From positions 1 to 36,085 of the forward strand of contig JAGHTF010000078.1 of the NCBI GenBank assembly GCA_018065485.1: 36,085 nt of DNA. Reading direction: 5' to 3'. The notes beneath the pieces are model-generated. The model saw only the letters and a list, made by a program, of their open reading frames with translations, was not told the DNA's origin and did not search any database. The translations under genes were made by a program, and so were the position numbers. Below, piece by piece: positions 17,222 through 27,314 of this stretch (within the stretch, counting starts at the first letter, position 1; every line of letters begins with the position of its first letter). This stretch comes from Candidatus Cryptobacteroides fimicaballi (GTDB lineage: Bacteria; Bacteroidota; Bacteroidia; Bacteroidales; UBA932).

Positions 17222-18766
17222 TTATTTCATTTCTTCATAATACTTGCCGATGAACGTTTTTCCCATCAGGCTCTCTACCTTATCCACAATCTTCGACCCC
17301 CAGGTCGGCTTAACCTCGTTCTGTCCTTCCCTCAGGCTCCGTTCCTTCTCCTCGTCCGGGCGCACGGGCGCCTTCTCCATAACAACTGGCCGCTTCTCTG
17401 CCGCAGGAACCTCCACCGGCTTAACCCCGTCTGCAGGCCTCTCCAAGCCCGAAATCACGCCCGGGACTACACCTGTAACCACATCTGTAACCACGCCCGG
17501 AACCTCCTCCGGCTCCACGCCCTCCCAGTCTTCTACTGCCGCCTTCTTCACCGGTTCTTTGCGGGCCTCGCTTATGGTCTCCACGCAGTTCAGATGCGTA
17601 TCCTCACGCGCCACCATCAGCATAGCCACCGAACTAAGCGACGCGGTGCCACCGAAATTCTCGCAGTCGGTAACCGAGAAGCCCTTGATATGAGGGTATC
17701 CCACCCTTACCGAGTATCCGCTCTCCTCCTTTACGAAATTCGCGCAGTTTATGATATTGGCGCCGCCACCGGTAATCACCAGCCCGGCGCGCAACTTGTC
17801 GGCATATCCGCTCTCCTGAATCAGGAACAGCACCGCCTGCAGAATCTCGTGCATCCTGCACGACACAATCTCGGAAAGATACTTCACAGGGAGCTTGTAC
17901 GTGGTTCCCATCTCTTCATTCACGAGCATCAGCGTCTTCTCCGAGAGCGACGGCAGTTTCTCGGGCATACAGGCCCCGAACGACCGTTTGATGTTCTCGG
18001 CCAGGCTTCCCTTTATGTTGCACTCCATCTTTATGTCCGAGGTGATTGCATTGCCTCCGAAAGGAATCGAAGAGTAATAGCGCAGAATGCCGTTCCGGAA
18101 TACGCTCACCGACGTTACCCCCGCTCCAATCTCTACCAGACCCACACCGTTCTCCATCTCGCCTTCGGTGAGCACCGCGCGTCCGCATATCTCGGGAAGG
18201 AAATACTTGCGGGCCACGCCTATCTCCAGCATATTGGTCATATTGTAGATGTTGTCCACAGCTCTCTTTGCACCCACGAAAATCTTGAAGTTGCCCTCGA
18301 GTTTCTCGCTGGGCACACCCACTATGTCCTCCTCGCTGGCATTCATAATGTCATCGGTGCTGAACGACTGGGCTATTGCCCCGTAAATCTCTTCGCGGCC
18401 GCTGTCTCCAAGGGGATAATTGTCCAGGGTTATGTTCTTGAGAGAGTCCACCTCCTCCTGCATTATGCAGCTGTAGGGCTCCGACCTGGGGAAGCTGGCG
18501 GGTGCGTTTTCCTGCCTTACCGAGCCTCGCGGCATAGCGGTAACCAGCTGCACAATCTTTATTCCAAGGCTCTCCTCGGCCAGCTTCACGCTCTCGCGAA
18601 GCCTCGTCGCTGCCTTGAGCGGGTTGAAGATGCTGCCGTAACGGATACCTTCCGAGGGACTTTCGTTATAGTAGATTACCTCGGTGTTCTCCCCGTTGAT
18701 TCGGGCTACTGTAAGGGCAATCTTGTAGGTGCCCAGGTCTGCGGTTGCAATGTATCTCTCTTCCAT
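17222..18766 (-). CDS. ftsA: Cell division protein FtsA with long repetitive C-terminal linker
   Basis: IATADLGTYKIALTVARI, GLVEIGAGVTSVSVF and LVITGGGANI actin-fold motifs; position next to ftsZ. Confidence 0.95.
   Translation of the reverse strand: MEERYIATADLGTYKIALTVARINGENTEVIYYNESPSEGIRYGSIFNPLKAATRLRESVKLAEESLGIKIVQLVTAMPRGSVRQENAPASFPRSEPYSCIMQEEVDSLKNITLDNYPLGDSGREEIYGAIAQSFSTDDIMNASEEDIVGVPSEKLEGNFKIFVGAKRAVDNIYNMTNMLEIGVARKYFLPEICGRAVLTEGEMENGVGLVEIGAGVTSVSVFRNGILRYYSSIPFGGNAITSDIKMECNIKGSLAENIKRSFGACMPEKLPSLSEKTLMLVNEEMGTTYKLPVKYLSEIVSCRMHEILQAVLFLIQESGYADKLRAGLVITGGGANIINCANFVKEESGYSVRVGYPHIKGFSVTDCENFGGTASLSSVAMLMVAREDTHLNCVETISEARKEPVKKAAVEDWEGVEPEEVPGVVTDVVTGVVPGVISGLERPADGVKPVEVPAAEKRPVVMEKAPVRPDEEKERSLREGQNEVKPTWGSKIVDKVESLMGKTFIGKYYEEMK
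17448..17507. repeat. Degenerate 12-bp periodic repeat in the ftsA linker
   Basis: cccgaaatcacg cccgggactaca cctgtaaccaca tctgtaaccacg cccggaacctcc; encodes PGVVTDVVTGVVPGVISG. Confidence 0.7.
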
Positions 18767-18775
18767 ATACGTCTG

Positions 18776-19543
18776 TTATTTTCTGCAGATTATCTTTCCC
18801 TTGTTGGTAACGTCCACACTCCTGTAATATCCTTCGCCTTTCAGGGGCAATATGTGGGTGTAGTATTTTTCTATCTTGGCAAATTTCCGTTCAATGTCAT
18901 CCGTGCTTCCGAAAAGGATTTTCTCGTTTCCCGTCCTGGGAACCATAACCAAACCTCCGTCGCGACCGACCCTTATCTGGCTTATGTTCGTGGCCCACAC
19001 TCCGTTCCTCATAACCGTCATCAGCTCAAGCATCCGCTCTACCCATTCCTGCTCCTCGGGAGTCGGTGCCAAGCCCTTGTAGCCGCCCGCAATCTTAACG
19101 GGTACGTTTCCGTCTATCACCGGAACCTGAGCGCTGTAGCCCTTCTGCAACGGGAAGATGCACCCGGTGCTGTCTATATAAAAGCCTGAGTTCCCGGTCT
19201 GGATTCTCATCACCGGGCAGCGCTGCATAACGTCTATGTGCACGCAATTGTCGCTTTCGAGCCATACCTGGCTCTTGAACACTGCGCTGTGCGAATCCAA
19301 CAGCTGCTCCATCTGCCACAGGTCAATCTCTCCCGCCTTCATCCCAACCGGGTCAGCGTAGCGCGACAGTATGAAATCGACAGCCTCGTTCGTATCCACA
19401 AAAGCGTACTCTCCGCTCACTTCCACCGTCATACCGTTGCAGCCCTGCTCATTGTAATAGCGTCCGGCTATAACGGCACCGGCCACCATCAGGGCGGCAA
19501 TAACTGCGCAAAGCAAAGCCATAAGAATTTCGGACGCTTTCAT
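18776..19543 (-). CDS. ftsQ: FtsQ/DivIB-like cell division protein
   Basis: Single N-terminal TM segment and synteny between murC and ftsA; CPVMRIQTGNSGFYIDSTGCIFPL resembles the FtsQ domain. Confidence 0.85.
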   Translation of the reverse strand: MKASEILMALLCAVIAALMVAGAVIAGRYYNEQGCNGMTVEVSGEYAFVDTNEAVDFILSRYADPVGMKAGEIDLWQMEQLLDSHSAVFKSQVWLESDNCVHIDVMQRCPVMRIQTGNSGFYIDSTGCIFPLQKGYSAQVPVIDGNVPVKIAGGYKGLAPTPEEQEWVERMLELMTVMRNGVWATNISQIRVGRDGGLVMVPRTGNEKILFGSTDDIERKFAKIEKYYTHILPLKGEGYYRSVDVTNKGKIICRK

Positions 19544-19545
19544 AA

Positions 19546-20904
19546 CTATCTGCTCTCCAGCATTTTAGTGATAGGCTCAATGAATCTGTCAATATTTCCG
19601 GCCCCGAAAGTCACCAGCACGTCAATATCCTCCTTCTCCAATGTCTCCATCAGCTTTTCCTTGCAAATCATAACCTTCTCGGGGGCTGTAACGTCCTTGA
19701 AAATCAGCTCGGAACTGACTCCTTCTATAGGCTCCTCCCTGGCCGGGTAGATGTCCAGCAGAATCAGTTTGTCCACTCCGCTCAGGGCCTTTGCGAACTC
19801 CGGCGCAAAATCCCTCGTACGGGTATACAGGTGCGGCTGGAACACGGCGGTAATCCTGCGTCCCGGGAAAATCCCCCGCAGCGACGATATCGCGGTCTCC
19901 AGTTCTGCCGGATGATGGGCGTAATCGTCGATGTACGTGCGTCCGCCCCTGTTGAACCTTTCGTCCAGACGGCGGCAGGCTCCCTGAAAACTCCCTATAG
20001 CCATCCTGATTACCTGCCCGTCAACTCCGTAGCAAAGGCAGATGGCTGCGGCGGCAATACTGTTCTCCACGTTGACCCAGCCCAGCGTTCCCACCCGGAT
20101 ATCCTGCAGTACTCTACCGGGGCGCACGAGGTCGAAGGTATAGTGACCGTCCCTGTCCAGCCTCAGGTTCTCGGCGTGGAAGTCGGCCCTTTCGTCCTCG
20201 AAGGCGTAGGTATATATGCGGGCGCTCACGTCGCTCTGCCGGATGGGCAGCCCCTCCTTTACGATAAGAGTCTCGCTCACCTGCGATGCGAACTCCACAA
20301 AGGCTTCCTGCAGGTTCTCCAGCGTTCCGTAGATGTCCAGATGGTCGGCGTCCATCGACGTAATCGCGGCAATGCTCGGCCTCAGCTGCAGGAACGAACG
20401 GTCGAACTCGTCGGCCTCGGCCACTATCACGTTGCTCCTGCTCATCAGCAGGTTTGTCCCGTAATTCTTCGAAATGCCTCCCAGGAATGCCGAGCACCCT
20501 TTTTCGGTCCCCTGAAGAATATGGGCCACCAGTGTAGATGTAGTGGTCTTTCCGTGGGTGCCGGCAACTGCCAGACAGCTCTGTCCGCTGGCAATCTCGC
20601 CCAGAGCCCGCGACCTTTTTATAACCTTGTACCCCTTCTGCTTCGCAACCTGCAGTTCTCCAAGGGTTTCCGGAATGGCGGGGGTATAAATTACCAGCGT
20701 ACCGGCAATATCCCCGGGAATGAGTTCGGGACTGTCGGTATAATGCACTGCAATCCCTTCCTCCACCAGCTTACGGGTCAGTTCCGATTCGGTACGGTCG
20801 TAGCCGCTTACCTCGCAGCCCTGGAACTTGTAGAAACGCGCGATGGCGCTCATCCCAATTCCGCCTATCCCTATGAAATAGACGTTCTTATATTCTATTC
20901 TCAT
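19546..20904 (-). CDS. murC: UDP-N-acetylmuramate--L-alanine ligase
   Basis: FIGIGGIGMSAIARF, AVAGTHGKTTTSTLVAHIL, DDYAHHPAE. Confidence 0.96.
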   Translation of the reverse strand: MRIEYKNVYFIGIGGIGMSAIARFYKFQGCEVSGYDRTESELTRKLVEEGIAVHYTDSPELIPGDIAGTLVIYTPAIPETLGELQVAKQKGYKVIKRSRALGEIASGQSCLAVAGTHGKTTTSTLVAHILQGTEKGCSAFLGGISKNYGTNLLMSRSNVIVAEADEFDRSFLQLRPSIAAITSMDADHLDIYGTLENLQEAFVEFASQVSETLIVKEGLPIRQSDVSARIYTYAFEDERADFHAENLRLDRDGHYTFDLVRPGRVLQDIRVGTLGWVNVENSIAAAAICLCYGVDGQVIRMAIGSFQGACRRLDERFNRGGRTYIDDYAHHPAELETAISSLRGIFPGRRITAVFQPHLYTRTRDFAPEFAKALSGVDKLILLDIYPAREEPIEGVSSELIFKDVTAPEKVMICKEKLMETLEKEDIDVLVTFGAGNIDRFIEPITKMLESR

Positions 20905-22040
20905 ATCAGTTTGTAAATTTCGTCAACAATGGTTTGGGCCGCATCCCGCAGCGCCAGTTTTGCAATGTTCTTCTCAAGAGCCTCAATCTTTGGCCTGTCT
21001 GCCGAAAGGCCCACTGCAACGTCCAGCAGTTGCTCCGGGGCGTCGGCATCCTTCACCAGCAGCGCAGCGTCCCTGCTCACAAGGGCCATAGCGTTATGGG
21101 TCTGATGGTCTTCGGCAACGTTCGGCGAAGGTACGAATATGCAGGCCTTCTGCGCTGCGCAGAGCTCCGAAATCGACGACGCGCCCGAGCGCGACACTAC
21201 CACGTCGGCTACGGCATAAGCCAAATCCATCCGGGCAATGAAGTCGGTGTGGTGAATGTACTTCCCGAATTCTTTCCCGGGACCCTCGCTCATAAACTCG
21301 TCCACACCCTTCTTATAGTACTTCCCGCACTGCCAGGTAATCTCCACGTCTTCTCCGCCGGGGCATCCCCGCTCAATCCAGCGCATCATGCTCCGGTTCA
21401 GCGTACCGCTTCCGAGGCTGCCGCCGACTATCAGAATCTGCCTGCGCGTGGGGTCCAGCCCGTAGAATTTCATTCCTTCCGAAATCATCGGCGCGGTAGC
21501 GGGAACAATATCGGCGCGGATCGGATTTCCGCTCTTCACAATCTTCCCGGCCGGGAAGAATTTCTCCATCCCGTCGTACGCTACGCAAATCGAGCCTACT
21601 TTGCTTCCAAGCAGTTTGTTGGTAGGCCCGGCAAATCCGTTCTGCTCCTGAATAAGGGTAGGGATTTTCTTTCCGGTAGCCCTCCACAGCAGGGGAGCGC
21701 TGGCATATCCGCCCACACCCACCACAATGTCGGGCTGGAACTCGTCTATGACCTTTCCGGCCTTGCACAGGCTGTACAGCAGCTTGAACGGAACCCCCAG
21801 GTCGTTTATTATATTGTGCAGGGTAAGCCTGCGCTGCAATCCCGCAATAGGCAGCCCCACAATCCGGTATCCCGCTGCAGGAACCTTATCCATCTCCATT
21901 TTTCCCTCGGCACCCACGAACAGGATTTCGGTGTCGGGATTCACTTCCTTAAGCTTGTTAGCTATCGAAACGGCAGGGAAGATGTGCCCTCCGGTACCGC
22001 CTCCGCTTATCATAGCCCTTATTGCTCTGTACTTTTCCAT
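20901..22040 (-). CDS. murG: UDP-GlcNAc:lipid I N-acetylglucosaminyltransferase
   Basis: ISGGGTGGHIFPAVSIA, IQEQNGFAGPTNK, SRSGASSISELCA. Confidence 0.96.
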   Translation of the reverse strand: MEKYRAIRAMISGGGTGGHIFPAVSIANKLKEVNPDTEILFVGAEGKMEMDKVPAAGYRIVGLPIAGLQRRLTLHNIINDLGVPFKLLYSLCKAGKVIDEFQPDIVVGVGGYASAPLLWRATGKKIPTLIQEQNGFAGPTNKLLGSKVGSICVAYDGMEKFFPAGKIVKSGNPIRADIVPATAPMISEGMKFYGLDPTRRQILIVGGSLGSGTLNRSMMRWIERGCPGGEDVEITWQCGKYYKKGVDEFMSEGPGKEFGKYIHHTDFIARMDLAYAVADVVVSRSGASSISELCAAQKACIFVPSPNVAEDHQTHNAMALVSRDAALLVKDADAPEQLLDVAVGLSADRPKIEALEKNIAKLALRDAAQTIVDEIYKLI

Positions 22041-22046
22041 AATATC

Positions 22047-23402
22047 TCAGTTCTCGGTTTCTTCATCTACGATATATGCTTCTTCACCCTGCGTGTTTTC
22101 AACCAGAGCCTTCGCCTCCTTCTCCTCCTTCTCTATCCTGCGCTGTGCCAGACGGCTCATACTCAGTATGATTCCGAATGCCGCGCAAAAGCACAGGAAC
22201 GCCGAGTTTCCGTGGCTCACCAAAGGCAGAGTCTGCCCCGTGGTAGGTCCTATGCCCACGTTCACGATCATATGCAGAAAAGCCTGCATCGAAATGAGCA
22301 GTACCATTCCCGCCACGGTGGTCCTGGCAAATTCGTCCTTGCCGCAGTTCCTGGCTATAATAGAGCCTCTCGCCAGCAGCGACACATACAGGAAGATTAT
22401 TATGAACGCGCCCCAAAGCCCGTATTCCTCAATTATGAAACTGAACATATAGTCTTCCGACACGTCCGGCACCATATACCTCTGTGTACTCTGTCCCGGG
22501 CCCTTTCCCAGCACTCCGCCTTCCTTTATGGCAATGCGCGCGCTGTATGGCTGCCTCAGTTTGTCCAGCGCTTCCTGCTTCTCGGTACGGTTGGCGGCCA
22601 TATGGTACTCCTGCTCCATCTCTTTCAGGTTTTTTGTACGGCTGCCCGAAAGCGCCGTTCCCAGCCTCTGGAAAGCCTCTCCGTCCGACAGGCTGTAAAT
22701 CGAATAGCATCCGGCCAGCACCACCGCTCCCAGCAGGATAAGCAGCGTCACGTCCTTCACTCCGCCTCCGCCCAGCAGAATTGTGAGCATCATAATGAAC
22801 CCTATGAATAGGGCAGCGGTATTGCTTCCGGGCAGAATCAGCACGCACACCAGCAGGAATGGGATAAAGATATAGTACGCCTTCCTGGCGGCCTCGGTCT
22901 TGAGCAGTTTGAAGTTGTGCTTGCGGGCAAACCTGTCGAAAACCGTAAGTTCCCCCCGCTTGAGAGCGTCGGTAGCCCACGACAGATAAAGTATCATTAG
23001 CACCTTAACTGCTTCGAACACAAAGAATTGCAGGCCAAATACACTTATCGCCCTCCGCGCTCCGTTCAGCGAAATGCTCCGTATGGGCCCCGAGGTGGGT
23101 CCGAAGTGCAGGAACAGCAACAGCAGCATACTCAATATAAAGCTCCATCTGGCAATAAACCGGTAAACCTCGGTCGAACGGCAGATGTAGCACAGGAAAA
23201 TCACAACCAGGCCCATCCCCACCGTCTTGAACTGGTCCAGCACCATATCCAGCCTGGTTTCCCCCGGCTCCAGCAGGCGCGATGTCGACGAGAATATGCA
23301 CACAATGGAGGTAAGGATAAGCATCAGCACAATTATCCATACCACCTTGTCGCCTTCCAGCCGGCTCATAAGACCGGCTCTACCTTCTTTGCTTTGCGTC
23401 AT
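22047..23402 (-). CDS. ftsW: FtsW/SEDS peptidoglycan polymerase
   Basis: Multi-TM protein, GIGPTTGQTLPLVSHGNSAFL, synteny between murD and murG. Confidence 0.92.
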   Translation of the reverse strand: MTQSKEGRAGLMSRLEGDKVVWIIVLMLILTSIVCIFSSTSRLLEPGETRLDMVLDQFKTVGMGLVVIFLCYICRSTEVYRFIARWSFILSMLLLLFLHFGPTSGPIRSISLNGARRAISVFGLQFFVFEAVKVLMILYLSWATDALKRGELTVFDRFARKHNFKLLKTEAARKAYYIFIPFLLVCVLILPGSNTAALFIGFIMMLTILLGGGGVKDVTLLILLGAVVLAGCYSIYSLSDGEAFQRLGTALSGSRTKNLKEMEQEYHMAANRTEKQEALDKLRQPYSARIAIKEGGVLGKGPGQSTQRYMVPDVSEDYMFSFIIEEYGLWGAFIIIFLYVSLLARGSIIARNCGKDEFARTTVAGMVLLISMQAFLHMIVNVGIGPTTGQTLPLVSHGNSAFLCFCAAFGIILSMSRLAQRRIEKEEKEAKALVENTQGEEAYIVDEETEN

Positions 23403-24742
23403 TACAGTTTTCTTACGGCTTCTTTGAATTGTCTTCCACGGTCTTCATAGCTCTGGAACAGGTCGAAACTTGCACAGCAGGGGCTCAGCAGCACCACGTC
23501 GCCGTCTTTCGCAAACGCGGCGGCGGCCCTTACAGCCTGCTCCGCTCCCAGCGTGTCCACTATCCGGGAACTTCCCACTATATGCTCGTAGGCCTTGTGA
23601 ATCTTCTCATTGTCCACGCCCAGGCACACGATAGCCTTCACTTTCTCCCGCACGAGCTTCTCCAGAATACCGTAGTCGTTGCCCTTGTCCTTGCCCCCGA
23701 CAATCCACACCACAGGTCTTGTCTGGCATTCCAGCGCGTACCAGGCCGAGTCTATGTTGGTAGCCTTGCTGTCGTTGATATAAGTTACTCCTCCCACCGT
23801 GAGCACCGGTTCGAGCCTGTGCTCTATGGGGCTGAACGAGCGCAGCGACTGCCTTATTGTCTCGTCGTCTATTCCGCTTGCCTTGGCTGCAAGAGCCGCG
23901 GCCATAGAATTGTAGATGTTGTGCTTTCCGCCCAGTGACAGCTCTCTCAGATAGATTTCGCTCTCGTTCTGGCCTACGCGCATCACAATCCTGTCTCCAT
24001 CTACGTATGCACCCTGCTTCAACGGCTTCTCCTGGCTGAACGGCAGCATCTGTGCCTTCACTATTATCTTGCTCAGATGCCCCACGGTAATCTTATCGTC
24101 GGAATCAAAGATAAAGCAGTCCTCGGGCCGCAGGTTGCGCGTAATCCTGAACTTTGCCTTAACGTAGTTCTCCATTTCGTGGTCGTAGCGGTCCAGGTGA
24201 TCCGGCGTAATATTGGTTATGATAGCAATGTCGGGGCGGAAGTCGTAGGTGTCGTCCAGCTGGAAGCTGCTGATTTCCAGCACATAGTAGTCGAACTTCT
24301 CGGTCGCTACCTGCAACGCGTAGCTCTTGCCTATGTTCCCTCCCAGGCCAACGTTAAGTCCGGCATTCTTAAGCAGATAGTATATCAGCGAAGTCGTAGT
24401 GGTCTTCCCGTTCGACCCCGTAATGCATATCTTCTTGGCGCTGTCGTAGCGCGAAGCGAATTCGATTTCCGACAGAATTCTGGTTCCCTGCGCGCGCAGA
24501 CTCTTTATCATAGGTGCGCTGGAAGGGATTCCGGGGCTTTTTACCACCTCGTCGGCATTCAGAACAAGTTCGGGGGTATGGCCTCCTTCCTCGAACGGAA
24601 TCTCCCATTTTTTCAGGGTCGCAACGTATTCATCCTTAATCTTACCGTTGTCCGAAAGAAAAACGTCGAATCCCTTGACCTTTGCGAGCACGGCGGCTCC
24701 TACTCCGCTCTCTGCTCCACCCAAAACAACTATTCTTCCCAT
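23402..24742 (-). CDS. murD: UDP-N-acetylmuramoylalanine--D-glutamate ligase
   Basis: CITGSNGKTTTTSLIYYLLKNAGL, NITPDHLDRYDHEMENYVKAKFRI, YINDSKATNIDS. Confidence 0.96.
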   Translation of the reverse strand: MGRIVVLGGAESGVGAAVLAKVKGFDVFLSDNGKIKDEYVATLKKWEIPFEEGGHTPELVLNADEVVKSPGIPSSAPMIKSLRAQGTRILSEIEFASRYDSAKKICITGSNGKTTTTSLIYYLLKNAGLNVGLGGNIGKSYALQVATEKFDYYVLEISSFQLDDTYDFRPDIAIITNITPDHLDRYDHEMENYVKAKFRITRNLRPEDCFIFDSDDKITVGHLSKIIVKAQMLPFSQEKPLKQGAYVDGDRIVMRVGQNESEIYLRELSLGGKHNIYNSMAAALAAKASGIDDETIRQSLRSFSPIEHRLEPVLTVGGVTYINDSKATNIDSAWYALECQTRPVVWIVGGKDKGNDYGILEKLVREKVKAIVCLGVDNEKIHKAYEHIVGSSRIVDTLGAEQAVRAAAAFAKDGDVVLLSPCCASFDLFQSYEDRGRQFKEAVRKL

Positions 24743-24746
24743 AGTT

Positions 24747-25904
24747 CTAGCGAATCTTTAACAGGGCGAGGGTTGCCACGCCCAAAATTATACCTACTAC
24801 CCAGAACCGGCTTACAATTCTCGGTTCGGGAATGTTCTTTTTCTGATAATGATGATGCAGCGGCGCCATAAGGAACACCCTGCGCCCTTCGCCGTACTTC
24901 TTTTTGGTGTACTTGAACCAGTATCTCTGAATGAGCACGCTGGCGCTCTCGGCGAGGAAAATTCCGCACAGCAGGGGCAGCAGCAGTTCCTTGCGGATGA
25001 GCACTGCGCTCACGCCTATTATCCCGCCTATCGTAAGGCTGCCCGTATCGCCCATAAACACCTCGGCCGGGAAGCTGTTATACCACAGGAAGCCCAGCAG
25101 CGCTCCCGCAAAGGCGGCCATATAAACTGCAACCTCGCCCGAATCCCTCAGGTACATTATGTTCAGGTACTGCGCATCGTTCACGTTGCCTCCCAAATAG
25201 GCCAGCACACCCAGCACCACGCCCACAACCGCCGACGTACCCGCGCTCAGCCCGTCCATTCCGTCGGTGAGGTTCGCTCCGTTGGAGCAGGCCAGAATCA
25301 CCAGTATTATAATGGCCATATAGATTCCCCAGGTGCAATAAACGCCCATCTGCCCGCTCAGAGGCGAAAGCCAGGAATAGTCGAACTCGTGTGCCTTCAC
25401 AAAAGGAATTGTGGTTACGATTTTTTCGGTATGGATGGTCTCGCTCAGGCACATCGTAAGTGCTACCGCCAGCCCGAGGCCGAACTGCCCTATGAGTTTT
25501 TTCTTCTCCGAAAGCCCCTCCTTGTTGTGCTTGAACACCTTAATGTAATCGTCGGCAAAGCCCAGCGCCCCGCACCACAGCGTGGTCACCAGCAGCAGGA
25601 TCGTATATATGTTGTTCAGCTTGCATACCAGCAGGGCGCTCGACACCACTGACAGGATAATTATGATGCCTCCCATCGTAGGGGTTCCCTTCTTCTCCAT
25701 CTGGCCCTGCAGCCCCAGGTCCCGTATGGTCTCCCCAATCTGGGCGGCTTTCAGGCGCCCGATTATCCTGCGTCCGGCAATAAGCGACACGCACAGGCTT
25801 ATCACAGCCGCCAGCATTGCGCGGAACGAAATGAAGTTCATAAGATTGATGCCGGGGAAGTCGCCCCCGCATTCCTTGATGTATTCGAACAGATGATACA
25901 GCAT
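24747..25904 (-). CDS. mraY: Phospho-N-acetylmuramoyl-pentapeptide transferase
   Basis: GTPTMGGIIII, GFADDYIKV, NLTDGMDGLSAGTS, MAPLHHHYQKK. Confidence 0.96.
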   Translation of the reverse strand: MLYHLFEYIKECGGDFPGINLMNFISFRAMLAAVISLCVSLIAGRRIIGRLKAAQIGETIRDLGLQGQMEKKGTPTMGGIIIILSVVSSALLVCKLNNIYTILLLVTTLWCGALGFADDYIKVFKHNKEGLSEKKKLIGQFGLGLAVALTMCLSETIHTEKIVTTIPFVKAHEFDYSWLSPLSGQMGVYCTWGIYMAIIILVILACSNGANLTDGMDGLSAGTSAVVGVVLGVLAYLGGNVNDAQYLNIMYLRDSGEVAVYMAAFAGALLGFLWYNSFPAEVFMGDTGSLTIGGIIGVSAVLIRKELLLPLLCGIFLAESASVLIQRYWFKYTKKKYGEGRRVFLMAPLHHHYQKKNIPEPRIVSRFWVVGIILGVATLALLKIR

Positions 25905-25907
25905 AGC

Positions 25908-27314
25908 TTAGTTTTTAGCGGTTCCGAATATTTCTTCTACAATCTCCCTTTCGTCGAAGTGGAGTTTCTCTTTTCCTATAATCTGATAAGTCTCGTGCCC
26001 CTTGCCGGCCAGCAGAATGGTGGCGTTGCCTCCGCACAGCCCGATTGCGGCGCGTATTGCCTCCTTCCTGTCCGCAATGCAGATGCATTTGCGCAGCCCC
26101 TCCTTCGAAAAGCCCTTTTTGATATCCTCTATTATGTCCTCGGTGCGCTCGGTGCGCGAATTGTCCGACGTTACAATCACGGTGTCGCTCAATTTCTCGG
26201 CAATCGCCGCCATCTCCGGCCTCTTTGTCCTGTCCCTGTCCCCGCCGCAGCCGAACAGGCATATCAGCTTCCTTTCCGGAGCCACGTCCCGCAGCGTTCC
26301 CAGCACGTTCTCCAGTGCATCGGGAGTGTGGGCATAGTCTATTATCACGTTAATCCCGTCCGGTCCCTGGATATTCTCCAGCCTTCCTTTCGCGCTCTCC
26401 AGCCGGCTCAGGGCGGTAAGGACCTCGGTCTTGTCGCATCCCAGCTCCACTGCGGCGCAGTATATCGCCAGCAGATTGTAGGCATTGTGCCTGCCTATCA
26501 GACGGGTCCACACCTCCGTGCCGTCGATCTTCAGCATCATCCCGTCAAAGCTCTGCTCCATTATCCGGCAGCAATGGTCGGCAATGCTCCGGCACGAATA
26601 GCTTACAATCCTTGCCGCCGTGTTCTGTACCATCACCGTCCCGTTCTTGTCGTCGATGTTGGTAATTGCAACGGCGCCCTTGCCCAGATTATCGAAGAAA
26701 AGTTTCTTGCACCGCAGGTACTCTGCGAACGTGCCGTGGTAGTCGAGATGGTCGTGGGTAAGGTTCGAGAAGATTCCTTCGGCAAATTCCAGCCCCAGCA
26801 CCCTGTCCTGCTCTACTCCTATGGAACTGACCTCCATAAAGCAGTACTCGCACCCCTGCTCCACCATCTGGGCCAAAAGTGAGTTTATGGTGATGGGGTC
26901 GGCTGTGGTGTTCAGGGTTTCCAGCCTTCGGCCGCCCACGAAATTGGCAATGGTCGAGAGTAACCCGCATTCGTATCCCAGGGAACGCAGCAGGTTGTAC
27001 AGCAGAGTAACCGTAGTGGTCTTACCGTTGGTTCCGGTAATCCCCACCAGCTTGAGTTTCCCGCTGGGATGCCCGTAGAACCTGTCGGCGCACAGCGCCA
27101 GAGCCTTGCGGTCGGCATCCACTACTGCTGCAGCGCCATTTTCTAAGGCCGATGGAATAAAGTCGTGCCCGTCGGCCGATGCTCCCTTGACTGCAAAGAA
27201 CGCGCAGCCTTCGCTCGCCTGCCTCGAATCGCAGCTGATCGAAAGCACCTCGGTGTTTTCGCCACCGTGCAGGATTACTGCTCCTGTACCTTTTATCAGT
27301 TCTCCAAGTTTCAT
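25908..27314 (-). CDS. murE: UDP-MurNAc-tripeptide synthetase
   Basis: VGITGTNGKTTTVTLLYNLL, NLTHDHLDYHGTFAEY, DNSRTERTEDII, LLAGKGHETYQI. Confidence 0.95.
   Translation of the reverse strand: MKLGELIKGTGAVILHGGENTEVLSISCDSRQASEGCAFFAVKGASADGHDFIPSALENGAAAVVDADRKALALCADRFYGHPSGKLKLVGITGTNGKTTTVTLLYNLLRSLGYECGLLSTIANFVGGRRLETLNTTADPITINSLLAQMVEQGCEYCFMEVSSIGVEQDRVLGLEFAEGIFSNLTHDHLDYHGTFAEYLRCKKLFFDNLGKGAVAITNIDDKNGTVMVQNTAARIVSYSCRSIADHCCRIMEQSFDGMMLKIDGTEVWTRLIGRHNAYNLLAIYCAAVELGCDKTEVLTALSRLESAKGRLENIQGPDGINVIIDYAHTPDALENVLGTLRDVAPERKLICLFGCGGDRDRTKRPEMAAIAEKLSDTVIVTSDNSRTERTEDIIEDIKKGFSKEGLRKCICIADRKEAIRAAIGLCGGNATILLAGKGHETYQIIGKEKLHFDEREIVEEIFGTAKN

Noticed and set aside
17111-19189. 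692-aa + ORF antisense to ftsQ/ftsA
   Set aside because: Overlaps well-supported minus genes; no recognisable motif.
20934-22811. 625-aa + ORF antisense to murG/ftsW
   Set aside because: Shadow of conserved minus-strand genes.
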